From positions 62,001 through 126,000 of the forward strand of contig NZ_JFFR01000013.1 of the NCBI RefSeq assembly GCF_000695685.1: a stretch of 64,000 nt of DNA, given 5' to 3'. Under the pieces are notes generated by a model. The model ran no database searches. It saw only the letters and a list, made by a program, of their open reading frames with translations, and was not told the origin of the DNA. The stretch comes from Vibrio fortis (GTDB lineage: Bacteria > Pseudomonadota > Gammaproteobacteria > Enterobacterales > Vibrionaceae). This document shows positions 8,573-17,987 of this stretch, piece by piece (positions within the stretch are counted from its first letter, which is position 1; each line of letters starts with the position of its first letter). The translations under genes were made by a program, and so were the position numbers.

Positions 8573-11350
8573 ATGTTCAAATACAACAAGATATACTTAT
8601 CTATGTCGTTAACTATGGCACTTAGCGCCTGCGGTGGAAGTAGCGGAGATAGCAGCAGTGTTCCCGACGCGGATGCCGATACTATAGCACCTGTGATCAC
8701 CCTCATTGGTCTTGAAAGCGATTCCACTGAAATCGGTCACAGCTATGTTGATCCTGGCGCGACGGTTACTGACAACGTTGATACAGATATTGACCTCATC
8801 GTCGATAGCAATGTCGATATCAATCAGCTTGGCGTCTACAAAATTCAATACCGCGCTACTGACAGCGCAGGAAATACTGCTCAAAAAACTCGTACCGTAA
8901 CTGTAAAAAGCCCTGCTCCTCCTGTTACGGGAGATTACTTAGTATTTGGTGCTGGTAATGTTTCAACTAAATTCAACCCTTTAAGCTATGAATGTACCAT
9001 TGACTATGGTCATTGGATTCACAGCGCTGGGGTAGTCAGCCCTGCGGTTGCGGGGTGTAACGCAGATGGTACGCCTATTGGAGAGGCTCAGCCGGTCGTT
9101 CCACAAGTCACTGGAAAAGCAGCCTCTTTACCAGTACAGGCTCACCGTTGGTGGGGATCTCTTTCATTTATGGGTGAGATGGAGATCGGTAACCCTAACC
9201 ACGCAGGTTATTTAACGCCAGATCCGATGCTCGTGCGCATTACTAACACTGGCGTACGTATCTTAGGTATTCCATCAGGTTTGAGGGGCGTAGGAACCGA
9301 CGTGTTCCAATATCAGATCCCAGATCCATTCGCAGAGACCTTCGATGGAGTAACCGTTGTAAACAGTGCGCATGATCAGCTAGAAGCCAAACTCCAAGAA
9401 GCGAGCGACGGTTCCGTCACTGTCGAATGGCAAACTCAAGCTGGTGAAGCAGTAATGGAGGCAACATTTGTACATGGTTCCCCATACGCCTTTTTCAAAG
9501 TCCATAGCGGTAACGCTGAACTGCATACCTTTAGATCCGATAGCGGAGAAAAAGGAATTTCTTATCCACAGAACAACAATACACTGGGGGTTTGGACCAA
9601 CGTAGCTGGCAACAAAACAGAAGTGTTAATTGTTGGCGAAGGCGAGACAGAGTTTACCGACACCAACAGCGATAAAATTGGTATCAACAATGATGCCAAT
9701 GAGTTCACCATCGCTTTATTGCCCAATGATAGTATGAGCATAACCCAAAAAGTCGCCTTTTATGCTCCAAAAGCTCGGAATGTTGTCAAGTCAGTGTCTG
9801 TCGATTACCAAGTAAACCGTGACGATGGTGAGGTCAACATAACTCACTCCTATTCGGATGAGAATGGACAAAAGATAGAGACTGTTGCAGGGCTTCTTCC
9901 TATGGCGTGGAAGAACCAAGACGCGATTGACTCTGAATATAAAATGCGCAGTGCTCGCGGAGTGACTAAATTTGCCCAAACGGATTCATTCAGTTACTCG
10001 CTGCCATTCATTGGCGCGCTTCCTTATTTACCTGCAGATATTTCTTCTTTGGACACAGCGACATTAACTCAGCATATTAATGACTTCATTGCTCTCGGCG
10101 AAGAGAACTGGCTTAACGAGTATGACTCTGACGGTTACACCATAAAAGGGGAGTATGCGGACACCTATTGGGCAGGTAAAATTTATGGGCAAGTCGCTGA
10201 ATTGGCGGCCATCAGCGATTCCTTAGGTCTTGAAGCTCAAAACTCTCAGTTTATTCAGTGGCTTAAAGTTGAGCTAGAAGACTGGTTTACGGCAAATACA
10301 ACGGGTGATCTCGATACACAAAAATATTTTGTCTACGACCAACAATGGAACACACTTCTTGGCGTTAAAGAATCATTTTTGTCCCACCAGCAATTAAACG
10401 ATCACCATTTTCATTATGGGTACTTTGTACGCGCCGCTGCCGAAATTTGTCGTCAAGATGTGAATTGGTGTAGTGATACCCAGTACGGACCTATGATCGA
10501 ATTACTGATAAGAGACTACGCCGCAGGAAAAGATGACGACATGTTCCCATACATGCGTCACTTTGACCCAGCAAACGGCTTTTCATGGGCATCTGGAATG
10601 GTGAACTTTACACGAGGTAATAACAATGAATCGACCTCAGAAGCGGCCAACGCCTATGGCGCAATGGTACTTTACGGTCTAGCAACAGGCAAAGACGAAT
10701 TTGTTGAGAGAGGTATGTATACCCATGCATCAACTACTAACTCATTTTGGGAGTATTGGAATAACATCGACGCTTATAGTGTTGAAAATAATGATACCGA
10801 CAAAGACAATTTCCCTCCGAGTTACAACCGCATAACCACATCTATCATATGGGGGGATGGTGCGACATTCTCAACGTGGTTTAGCCCCAAGTATACCCAT
10901 ATCTTAGGAATTCAAGGCCTTCCATCCAATACACTTTCTCTGCACCTTGGGCAACATACTGACTACATGACGGACTATATCTCTCTAGGGTTGAGCGAAA
11001 CGCCTAACGGCAAGCCTTCTGGTCTTGGGGAAGATGAGTGGCGTGACATTTGGTGGAATATCACTGCAATGCACGACTCAGACGCCGCTATCTCTGACTA
11101 TGAAAGCTATGGTGATTACGTCGCAGAACGCGGTTCAAGTAAGGCACATACCTACCATTGGCTCCATGCATGGGACCAACTAGGTACGATGAGAACGGAT
11201 ATCAAAGCCAACCACCCGACTGCCGTTGTCTTTGAAAAGTCGTCACAAAAAACTTATTCGGTTTATAACTATGATACGACCGAAAAAACAGTAACGTTTA
11301 GTGATGGTACTGTTGTCTTAGCCGCACCAAATGGATTTACTCTTCAATAG
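8573..11350 (+). CDS. GH81 endo-beta-1,3-glucanase lipoprotein with an N-terminal Ig-like domain
   Basis: Secreted laminarin-cutting enzyme of 925 aa. I start it at the ATG at 8573, preceded by AAGG, because this gives a proper lipoprotein signal ending LSAC with Cys20; the frame extends upstream only through a GTG. Residues about 33-115 form one bacterial Ig-like (DUF5011-type) module. The rest is a GH81 catalytic domain, recognised by HRWWGSLSFMGEM, the NDHHFHYGY motif with Asp610 and the ESTSEA motif with Glu686 and Glu690, which match GH81 catalytic acid and base positions. It probably attacks long laminarin chains at the outer membrane. Confidence 0.9.
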   Translation: MFKYNKIYLSMSLTMALSACGGSSGDSSSVPDADADTIAPVITLIGLESDSTEIGHSYVDPGATVTDNVDTDIDLIVDSNVDINQLGVYKIQYRATDSAGNTAQKTRTVTVKSPAPPVTGDYLVFGAGNVSTKFNPLSYECTIDYGHWIHSAGVVSPAVAGCNADGTPIGEAQPVVPQVTGKAASLPVQAHRWWGSLSFMGEMEIGNPNHAGYLTPDPMLVRITNTGVRILGIPSGLRGVGTDVFQYQIPDPFAETFDGVTVVNSAHDQLEAKLQEASDGSVTVEWQTQAGEAVMEATFVHGSPYAFFKVHSGNAELHTFRSDSGEKGISYPQNNNTLGVWTNVAGNKTEVLIVGEGETEFTDTNSDKIGINNDANEFTIALLPNDSMSITQKVAFYAPKARNVVKSVSVDYQVNRDDGEVNITHSYSDENGQKIETVAGLLPMAWKNQDAIDSEYKMRSARGVTKFAQTDSFSYSLPFIGALPYLPADISSLDTATLTQHINDFIALGEENWLNEYDSDGYTIKGEYADTYWAGKIYGQVAELAAISDSLGLEAQNSQFIQWLKVELEDWFTANTTGDLDTQKYFVYDQQWNTLLGVKESFLSHQQLNDHHFHYGYFVRAAAEICRQDVNWCSDTQYGPMIELLIRDYAAGKDDDMFPYMRHFDPANGFSWASGMVNFTRGNNNESTSEAANAYGAMVLYGLATGKDEFVERGMYTHASTTNSFWEYWNNIDAYSVENNDTDKDNFPPSYNRITTSIIWGDGATFSTWFSPKYTHILGIQGLPSNTLSLHLGQHTDYMTDYISLGLSETPNGKPSGLGEDEWRDIWWNITAMHDSDAAISDYESYGDYVAERGSSKAHTYHWLHAWDQLGTMRTDIKANHPTAVVFEKSSQKTYSVYNYDTTEKTVTFSDGTVVLAAPNGFTLQ

Positions 11351-11375
11351 GTGATTCGATTTATAAACTAACATT

Positions 11376-11396
11376 AAGGCGCCTGATTGGCGCCTT
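11376..11396 (+). terminator. Terminator after the GH81 gene
   Basis: An 8-bp perfect stem (AAGGCGCC/GGCGCCTT) with a 5-nt loop starts 25 bp after the stop and is followed by TAATTT. Confidence 0.75.
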
Positions 11397-11832
11397 TAAT
11401 TTAGCAAACAATACTTTATTACCAATCACAGTAGGTAAGTGATAATAAATAGCGCAGGAAAAAGGCAGCTTTTTTCAACAGAGAAATTCGGTAAGCAGTT
11501 GTTCTAAAAACAAAAATTCTAACGCAGTTATCGTTCATTTTAACGAGTTAGGGTGAGCATTTATTTACTACGATTGGTATAGCTACCTCGCCTCAAACTG
11601 ACTTTGCATACTCAATCCCGACCAATCAGAACCAAAACTAAAACAGTTTGATCAAATCACCGTATACACTGTGACAACTCGTTAATATTATTGAGGTTAA
11701 GGTACCTTATTCACTTCAGTGTTTAAGGCAGTCATGCGGCTCCACAGAACAAAGATTCAGAGAGGGTTTGAGTAGGCTTCGATATAGATATCTAGCAATG
11801 CAGATTTGAAAGGCTGGGTATGACGATCAAAA
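11397..11832. other. Non-coding spacer between two terminators
   Basis: About 435 bp between convergent genes. I see no credible gene, operator or repeat here. Confidence 0.5.
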
Positions 11833-11856
11833 AAGCAGCTCCCGAGAGAGCTGCTT
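11833..11856 (-). terminator. Terminator of the LamB-type porin gene
   Basis: A 9-bp stem (AAGCAGCTC/GAGCTGCTT) with a 6-nt loop, followed on the minus strand by a run of six T. It lies 23 bp after the porin stop. Confidence 0.8.
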
Positions 11857-11879
11857 AATTTGAAAAAGTGGCTTTTCTT

Positions 11880-13178
11880 TTACCAACTTGCTTCAGTTTG
11901 TATACCGATAATCAGGTCGTTCTTAGACTGTCCTTCATCAGGATCAGTCGTCCATGAATTCATAACGTAACTTGCTAGAAGTCTTACTTCTGGGTTCACT
12001 CCCGTCCAAGTAGGGAACATTAGTGTCGGTGCAATCGTAATCTTCGCTTGATCATACGAGTCACCATTCCAGTTGTTATAAACGTAACCGACTTCACCCT
12101 GAAGATACATCTTATCGTTAATACCAACTACAGGACGAACCATGGCTGAAGCCCAGTAGTCGTAGGTACCATCAGCATAATCGTTGTACTGGCCCTGGAT
12201 TGATGGGAAGATACTAATACCGCTGTCAAACTTGTGCCCACCAAAAATTAATGCGCGGTATGAAGTATCATCATCTTCAAGATGAGTCATCAAAGAAATT
12301 GCATCGTTACCGACACCCCACTCAAATTCATGTTCACCATGGCGAAGTGCACCCGGCTTGTATGCGTTGTAGTCAGTAATGGTACCACCGAGCAATTGAC
12401 CAGCACCTAAGCCTTTACCTGCCTGCAACACGATATTGGTATGCGAGCTACCATCACCTTGAAGTCCTAAGAAGTTAAAAAGCTTGTATCCAACTGTAAG
12501 GTCGTAACCAGTCTCAGTCCACTCTTTACCTGTTCGATCCCAGTTATCTGGCATAGATTTGAAAGTCGCAGAAACATCCCAAACACCATATTTTGCTGCA
12601 ATATTCACCGCATGCATTTTATTGTTTAGGTTGTCAGAGTTTGGGTTTGTTGGATTATCTTCTAAGTCATAATCATCACGATAACTCGCAATGTAAGCAA
12701 AGTTCACGATCGCACTGCCGACCTTCATCGATTCAATACCAATACCGGTACCTGACATATCTGAATAGAAGAAATCTGTCATCCAGATATAGCGTTCCTT
12801 ACCATAATCACGTTTACCCGCGAAAATAGTACCAGTATCAGTATATCCTTTGATCTCGATGAAGCCACTACCAGAACCTGCAGTCAGACCTTCAGAAACC
12901 CCTGTCCCAATTTTGAGTTCACGCCCGTCACCATATAGCCATCGATACCCAAGATCGATATTAGTTTGATTGTCGTATTCTAAGCCGAGGCGCCCAAGTG
13001 TTTCTTTTTGACCGATAAAGTCTGAATCTTTGAAATCGTTTTCTGCGCTAAATAGTACGCCTTGTCTGAAGTACCCGCCAAATTCAAAGCCTTCAGTATT
13101 TTCAGCAAATGCTGTAAATGAGCTGCTTACCCCTGTTAACGCAAGCATACATGCTAAATGTACTTGTGATTTTTTCAT
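11880..13178 (-). CDS. LamB-type carbohydrate porin
   Basis: Outer-membrane porin of 432 aa. I start it at the ATG at 13178 (AGGG 6 nt upstream), which yields a normal signal peptide (MKKSQVHLACMLALTG, cleavage after AFA); a longer frame to 13229 would swallow the operator. The mature protein has maltoporin-like features: GTIFAGKRDYGKERYIWMTDFFYSDMSGTG is split by its conserved tryptophan, many alternating beta-strands, and a C-terminal aromatic residue (Trp). It is likely the route for laminari-oligosaccharides across the outer membrane. The substrate is inferred from the neighbours and from the LacI-type operator just upstream. Confidence 0.85.
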   Translation of the reverse strand: MKKSQVHLACMLALTGVSSSFTAFAENTEGFEFGGYFRQGVLFSAENDFKDSDFIGQKETLGRLGLEYDNQTNIDLGYRWLYGDGRELKIGTGVSEGLTAGSGSGFIEIKGYTDTGTIFAGKRDYGKERYIWMTDFFYSDMSGTGIGIESMKVGSAIVNFAYIASYRDDYDLEDNPTNPNSDNLNNKMHAVNIAAKYGVWDVSATFKSMPDNWDRTGKEWTETGYDLTVGYKLFNFLGLQGDGSSHTNIVLQAGKGLGAGQLLGGTITDYNAYKPGALRHGEHEFEWGVGNDAISLMTHLEDDDTSYRALIFGGHKFDSGISIFPSIQGQYNDYADGTYDYWASAMVRPVVGINDKMYLQGEVGYVYNNWNGDSYDQAKITIAPTLMFPTWTGVNPEVRLLASYVMNSWTTDPDEGQSKNDLIIGIQTEASW

Positions 13179-13202
13179 TGTCATCCCTACTGATATTTTA
13201 TT

Positions 13203-13214
13203 GTAAACGCTTTC
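13203..13214. promoter_or_regulatory. LacI-type operator GTAAACGCTTTC
   Basis: Lies 25 bp upstream of the porin start, consistent with repression at the transcription start or early leader. Confidence 0.65.
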
Positions 13215-13304
13215 TATTGGCATCGACATTCTTCAAAGCGACACGTTAGGGCTTAAATACTAGTAACTAAAAACCCAATTTACCGTGATCAAACTCATAG
13301 TTAA

Positions 13305-13316
13305 GAAAGCGCTTTC
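13305..13316. promoter_or_regulatory. LacI-type operator, perfect palindrome GAAAGCGCTTTC
   Basis: Second site upstream of the porin, 127 bp from its start, in the AT-rich spacer of about 590 bp shared with the divergent GH16 gene. Centre-to-centre distance to the nearer site is 102 bp. Confidence 0.65.
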
Positions 13317-13732
13317 AAAATATAGAAAATAATATGACATATAAAAGGAAAACAGGTTGCATATTAATTACCTTATGCCTACTACTATGTATATCTTGTA
13401 AGAGAAAAGAATAAGAAGATGCTCTCAGTAATCTTTCAGACATGAAAAAAAACGACCGTTTGAATTTATAAAACACGTAACCTTTTTAACCGGAAATAAA
13501 ATAAACACAACAAAAACATAGAGTTAAACCAAAAACTCCTTGTTGAAATGATATTCTAAAAGATAATAAACCAAGCGAATAAATATGGGATTACTAGATT
13601 ATTTTATATACTCAAATTTATTGATAAAAAACATAATATGAAATTCTACTGTTGCGCCACATCACAAATTAAGGATGGAAAAACCGCATTAGTTATTTAT
13701 AAGTTGAAAGCGAATTTTGGAATGACTATAAA

Positions 13733-13744
13733 GAAAGGGCTTTC
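13733..13744. promoter_or_regulatory. Operator-like near-palindrome GAAAGGGCTTTC
   Basis: One base from the perfect GAAAGCGCTTTC site. It ends 26 bp before the chosen GH16 start. The changed base is in the usually invariant centre, so binding is less certain. Confidence 0.45.
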
Positions 13745-13770
13745 TTTTTCATTTTATGCAGGGATATCTT

Positions 13771-15327
13771 ATGTTCATGAGCAAGCCAACGCCTTTGGCA
13801 CTAATTATCAGTTCAGCAATACTCGCAGGGTGTTCCAGTTCTGAGTTTGTTGTACCAAAGCAGAACTTGTCTGATCCAGACATCAACAAAAGTAATGGTT
13901 GGGAATTAGTTTGGAGTGACGAATTCAGCGGTACAGAAATCGATAAATCCAAATGGTCACTCGAAGAAAACTGCTGGGGCGGCGGTAATAACGAACAACA
14001 GTGCTACACAGCAAGAGACAAAAATGCTTTTGTTGAAGGCGGTGTACTCTATATCGTTGCGCATAAAGAGAACTTTTTAGGTCCTAACAATGTCGATGGT
14101 GATTACGACGACCTAACAACCCTGCCCTATACATCCGCTCGTCTACGTTCTTTAGACAAAGGCGACTGGACTTATGGCCGCTTTGAAGTAAGAGCAAAAA
14201 TGCCTGTAGGACAAGGAACATGGCCAGCTATTTGGATGCTACCTTCAGATTGGGTATATGGCACATGGGCAGCTTCTGGTGAGATTGATATTGTTGAGGC
14301 TGTTAACCTAAAGAGTAAATCTGACATTCATGGCGAGAAAAACGGTCAACCGGAAAATCGCACATACGGCACTCTACATTACGGTGGCACGTGGCCAAAC
14401 AACAAACACTCCGGCCAGCCCTACTCTCTTCCAAACAATCAAAACCCTGGCGATGAGTTTTACACCTATTCATTAGAGTGGGAAAAAGACGAAATGCGCT
14501 GGTATGTGGATGATGTTCACTTTGCAACGCAAACTTCAGACGGTTGGTACAATATCTATACCAAAGATGGAGAGAAGATCATCGGTGTTGATGACGCACC
14601 TTTCGAGCAAAGATTCCACTTGCTACTTAACTTAGCCATTGGCGGATCTTGGGCAGGCAATACTAACGAAAAAGGTATCGATGCTTCGGTGTTCCCACAA
14701 GCACTAGAAGTTGATTACGTTCGCGTTTACCAATGTTCAAAAAACCCGACAACAGGGCAAGGCTGTGCAACTGTTTCCGACAGCGCCGTTCATGTGAAAG
14801 GCAATAAACCGCCAATTACCGTCGAGCTACCTAGCGACTATATTACTGGACAAACCATTAACGTCTTTGATGGTGAGCTTAGTCAGTACTTACAGCAAAA
14901 TGAATATGACCCACAGGGCGTCATCATGGACTTTGCTTATGTAGACTCAGGTGATCGCGGCCAAGTAATGCAAATCTCTAAGACAGGTGAAACAGGTAAT
15001 GTCTACTTCGCTACACCGGAATTAAACCTTACGTCATGGACCAAAGACGCGAAGCTTATTTTCGATATCAAAATGGAAGAAGTAACCAAAGGCGACACAA
15101 TCAGCGTCAAAATTGACAGTGGCTGGCCAAACGTGAGTGACTTTCCAGTAACTATCCCTAAAGACAACCAATGGCATACCGTGACCATTAGCCTGAACGA
15201 GCTCGTGCAAAACGGTAACTCATTTGCTGCTGGCAAAGTCGATATGTCTAAAATCAAGAACCTACTTGTTCTTGATCCTCAAGGAGAAATGATTTTCCAA
15301 CTGGATAATGTTCGATTCGAACGCTAA
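13771..15327 (+). CDS. GH16 laminarinase lipoprotein with a C-terminal galactose-binding-like domain
   Basis: Endo-beta-1,3-glucanase of 518 aa. The ATG at 13771 has AGGGA 6 nt upstream and gives a lipoprotein signal ending LAGC (Cys21). The GH16 domain runs to about residue 335 and contains the catalytic ASGEIDIVEAV motif (Glu171 nucleophile, Asp173, Glu176 acid/base). The last 170 residues form a beta-sandwich domain that resembles the C-terminal domain of ExoP-type GH3 enzymes and the repeats of the next gene. Probably outer-membrane anchored, cutting laminarin. It shares about the same GH16 core with the gene at 23318, which lacks the extra domain. Confidence 0.92.
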   Translation: MFMSKPTPLALIISSAILAGCSSSEFVVPKQNLSDPDINKSNGWELVWSDEFSGTEIDKSKWSLEENCWGGGNNEQQCYTARDKNAFVEGGVLYIVAHKENFLGPNNVDGDYDDLTTLPYTSARLRSLDKGDWTYGRFEVRAKMPVGQGTWPAIWMLPSDWVYGTWAASGEIDIVEAVNLKSKSDIHGEKNGQPENRTYGTLHYGGTWPNNKHSGQPYSLPNNQNPGDEFYTYSLEWEKDEMRWYVDDVHFATQTSDGWYNIYTKDGEKIIGVDDAPFEQRFHLLLNLAIGGSWAGNTNEKGIDASVFPQALEVDYVRVYQCSKNPTTGQGCATVSDSAVHVKGNKPPITVELPSDYITGQTINVFDGELSQYLQQNEYDPQGVIMDFAYVDSGDRGQVMQISKTGETGNVYFATPELNLTSWTKDAKLIFDIKMEEVTKGDTISVKIDSGWPNVSDFPVTIPKDNQWHTVTISLNELVQNGNSFAAGKVDMSKIKNLLVLDPQGEMIFQLDNVRFER

Positions 15328-15427
15328 GAGATGGTTTCAGCTTTCAACTGAACGCTGCCCCCTACGCATTTAATTAGTTCTTATTATTATAAAAAAGAAA
15401 GTCGCATACATTTTTTTAAACCAATTT

Positions 15428-15439
15428 GTAAGCGCTTTC
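15428..15439. promoter_or_regulatory. LacI-type operator GTAAGCGCTTTC
   Basis: Lies 17 bp before the start codon of the following lipoprotein gene and 7 bp before its ribosome site, so binding would sit on the early leader or promoter. Confidence 0.65.
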
Positions 15440-15456
15440 TTTGAATGGAGTCAACA

Positions 15457-17565
15457 ATGAAACTATACCAATATGTAGCACCAACAATAGCAGCGCTAGC
15501 TATTGCTGGCTGTGGTGATGACCCTTTAAACGAAGTAACCACTCCACCTGTCGATCCACAGCCACCCGTTGTTGTTGGTGAAAGCATCTACATACTTCAC
15601 TCATCAGAAGAAATAAACCATACATTCGAGTTTTGGGACACTTGGGGCAGCGGCAGTTCTTTCGCAACAGCACAAGACAGCCAATATGGCGAAATCTTAG
15701 TAATGCAACCAGGTACCAATTGGGGCGCACCGACTTCCAACATTGCTTGGGGCGTATCGGAAGGTAACGAAATTGATGCGTCTTACATCACGCATGCAAA
15801 CTTCAAAGTAAGAACAACCGCCGCAGACAGTGTGGAAGTTGCAATTGTTACGCTCTCTGCCGAATACAAAGACAGCTATCAACTTTCAAGTGGAACGGCA
15901 CTTTCTGATGGTTGGGTACAAATGCAAGTACCTGTCACACCTAGCACACAAACTTCTTGGTTCGCCCTTACTTTTGCTAACGCAGGTCAAGTCGAGTTAG
16001 CCGATGTTTATCTGAGCGAAGAAGTTGTCGTTCAGCCATCCACAGACGAGTTTGTTTTAATCACGTCAGGTAACGAAGGCTCTGACATTACATTTGGTGA
16101 CGATACGGTACAAGAATGGAGTACAGGTACCGTGTTTAATGGTGAGGCTAACTATTTAGGTAAAAACGCTTGGAGCATCGCCTCAGGCCCTAAGTCTGCA
16201 GAAGATGGGAACTGGGGCGCGGTTCTTGTTTTTAACGGTGGCATCGAGCAAGACCTAAGCCGATTTACATACCTAGATGTTGATGTTGCTACGGAAGGCG
16301 GTTTCGAAAAATACGCTGTGACAATTGAAGCAAATGGTGTCAGCAAAGAACTTCTTCTGCCGGTTGACGATAGTATCAATGACCAATGGCAATCTATCAG
16401 ACTTGATCTAAGCAAGTTTTCGTTAGAAACATCTAACGTCAGCTCGATCGCGATCATGGGTGTGGGCGGCACACCTGGCGTTTCAACTTTCTACGTTACA
16501 GATTATAAATTCGTAAAAACTCAAGAACCGGAAGTGGATGATACCCTAGAAAGTCCTTTTATCATTCTGCACTCAACCAGTGAAACTGGGCTTCAAGACG
16601 TGGCTTATGGTGAATGGAGCACGGGTACTGTCATTTCTTCTGGTTCATTTAATGATCTATCTACATGGATCCTTGAAGAGAACGGTAGCTGGGGCGCAGT
16701 GTTAGCAATGACAAACCAAAACAACACTGACGCTGCACCAGTGAATCTCGCTAACCTCGAAAACTACACTAACTTAAAGCTGAAAGTCGCTGCAGAAGGT
16801 GCTTTCGACCGATTTGAAGTGTTCTTAGGAACAAACGTTGATGGAAAAGCAAGCAGCTCCGTTATCCCGTTCGGACTTGAAGATCCAGCTCAGTGGAATG
16901 AGATTGACATCGACTTGAATGCATTCGGCCTCGCTCTGAGTGATATCAACCAAATCGCGGTCTACGGTGTTTACACGCCAAGCACGTCAGGACAAAAGCT
17001 ATATGTCACTGACTTTGTCGCTTACGACACAGGTATCCACCCTACTCGTAACCACAATGATTATGGTGATGCCTTTACGATGATTTCATCAACGAGCTTG
17101 GATTCAGATCTAACGTATGATGACAGCGCGTATATCAATGTTGGTAATGCCAGCTTCAATGAATGGTCAACGAGTACAAGCTTTGATTTAGAGTCGAACT
17201 ACCAAGGTAGTAATGCATGGGAAATGACCAAAGGAGACAGCTGGGGCGCTGTTGCTGCCTTTACGGGCGATGTTTATGGCGAAATCTCACCATTTGATTT
17301 TGATATGAACGAGTACAAAAACTTCAGCTTTAAAGTTGCCTCTGTAGGTTCATTATCCGACTTCAAAATCGCCTTCAATACAACAAAAGGGGCTGCATAC
17401 GAGACTCTTCTAACACCAGTGGTGAGCAGTGACTGGACGACTTACTCGTTTGATATGTCGCAGTTGCCAATTGACCCTAACGAAATCATGCAGGTGGCTG
17501 TATTTGGTATCAATGGGGCATCTGGGGACAAATTCTACCTAACCGATATGCAATTTTCGAAATAG
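15457..17565 (+). CDS. Non-catalytic lipoprotein built of about four galactose-binding-like repeats
   Basis: Lipoprotein of 702 aa; GGAG 6 nt before the ATG at 15457 fixes the start, and the signal ends AIAGC (Cys19). I recognise no glycosidase motif. After the signal there are about four tandem beta-sandwich units of 150-180 residues. The last three share the pattern EWSTGT(V/S) … W … G.WGAVLVF … W … YVTDF, and the first is divergent. The units resemble the C-terminal domains of the neighbouring GH16 and GH3 lipoproteins. Operator and neighbours place it in the laminarin response. I infer a surface glycan-binding protein that holds laminarin for the anchored glucanases; binding itself is unproven. 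Confidence 0.75.
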   Translation: MKLYQYVAPTIAALAIAGCGDDPLNEVTTPPVDPQPPVVVGESIYILHSSEEINHTFEFWDTWGSGSSFATAQDSQYGEILVMQPGTNWGAPTSNIAWGVSEGNEIDASYITHANFKVRTTAADSVEVAIVTLSAEYKDSYQLSSGTALSDGWVQMQVPVTPSTQTSWFALTFANAGQVELADVYLSEEVVVQPSTDEFVLITSGNEGSDITFGDDTVQEWSTGTVFNGEANYLGKNAWSIASGPKSAEDGNWGAVLVFNGGIEQDLSRFTYLDVDVATEGGFEKYAVTIEANGVSKELLLPVDDSINDQWQSIRLDLSKFSLETSNVSSIAIMGVGGTPGVSTFYVTDYKFVKTQEPEVDDTLESPFIILHSTSETGLQDVAYGEWSTGTVISSGSFNDLSTWILEENGSWGAVLAMTNQNNTDAAPVNLANLENYTNLKLKVAAEGAFDRFEVFLGTNVDGKASSSVIPFGLEDPAQWNEIDIDLNAFGLALSDINQIAVYGVYTPSTSGQKLYVTDFVAYDTGIHPTRNHNDYGDAFTMISSTSLDSDLTYDDSAYINVGNASFNEWSTSTSFDLESNYQGSNAWEMTKGDSWGAVAAFTGDVYGEISPFDFDMNEYKNFSFKVASVGSLSDFKIAFNTTKGAAYETLLTPVVSSDWTTYSFDMSQLPIDPNEIMQVAVFGINGASGDKFYLTDMQFSK

Positions 17566-17586
17566 AGAGTGCTTCAGATAAGGCGT

Positions 17587-17611
17587 GAGAGTGAGCTAAA
17601 CACTCACTCTC
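17587..17611 (+). terminator. Terminator-like hairpin after the repeat lipoprotein gene
   Basis: A perfect 9-bp stem (GAGAGTGAG/CTCACTCTC) with a 7-nt loop lies 21 bp after the stop and is followed by ATTATTC; the T-tract is weak. Confidence 0.55.
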
Positions 17612-17678
17612 ATTATTCAAATCGAATTGTACGGATAGTGGCCCAACATAAAGTCACTCACAATAAAAGGCGACGACT

Positions 17679-17849
17679 ATGAGCTTTGATAACTACTGGA
17701 AAGATCTCTCAAAAAAATACGCCTATGCAAAATCTTTGGAAGATCTAGTTCGTTATAAAAGACGAGCATTGGTGGTGCCTGCAGGCCTACCATTTAAAGT
17801 AACCGCTGGTGTATTAACCGCACGTGATTACAACAAATATTATTTTTGA
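17679..17849 (+). CDS. Small basic protein of 56 aa, unknown function
   Basis: An ATG at 17679 has AAGG (17667-17670) 8 nt upstream and opens a 56-codon frame ending TGA. The product is rich in Lys, Tyr and Arg (starts MSFDNYWKDLSKKYAYAK, ends DYNKYYF) and has no signal peptide or membrane segment. It sits between two hairpins, in the gap between the repeat lipoprotein and the GH3 lipoprotein, so it looks like a single-gene transcription unit. The ribosome site, the flanking terminators and the unbroken frame support it; no family is recognised. Confidence 0.6.
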   Translation: MSFDNYWKDLSKKYAYAKSLEDLVRYKRRALVVPAGLPFKVTAGVLTARDYNKYYF

Positions 17850-17894
17850 AAGAGAGCAAACATTCTCCCTCTTTCACATCTCACCAACTTTCAT

Positions 17895-17930
17895 ACCATT
17901 AATTAAGTCACTGACTTAGTTAATGGTTTT
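17895..17930 (+). terminator. Terminator of the 56-aa gene
   Basis: A 14-16 bp stem starts ACCATTAATTAAGTCA at 17895 and is closed by its complement (one G-U pair) to 17927, followed by TTTT. It isolates the small gene from the GH3 gene. Confidence 0.7.
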
Positions 17931-17987
17931 CAGATTATACCATCCCAGAAAATGCTGTATCGCCTTGCGATGTACAGGAGTTAAAAC

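Noticed and set aside
13178..13229. Upstream start of the porin gene at 13229
   Set aside because: It would put 17 extra residues before a normal signal peptide and encode the operator; the ATG at 13178 has a ribosome site at proper spacing.
13638..13844. A 68-codon plus-strand frame overlapping the GH16 start
   Set aside because: It overlaps the operator-like site and the start of the well-supported GH16 gene in another frame.
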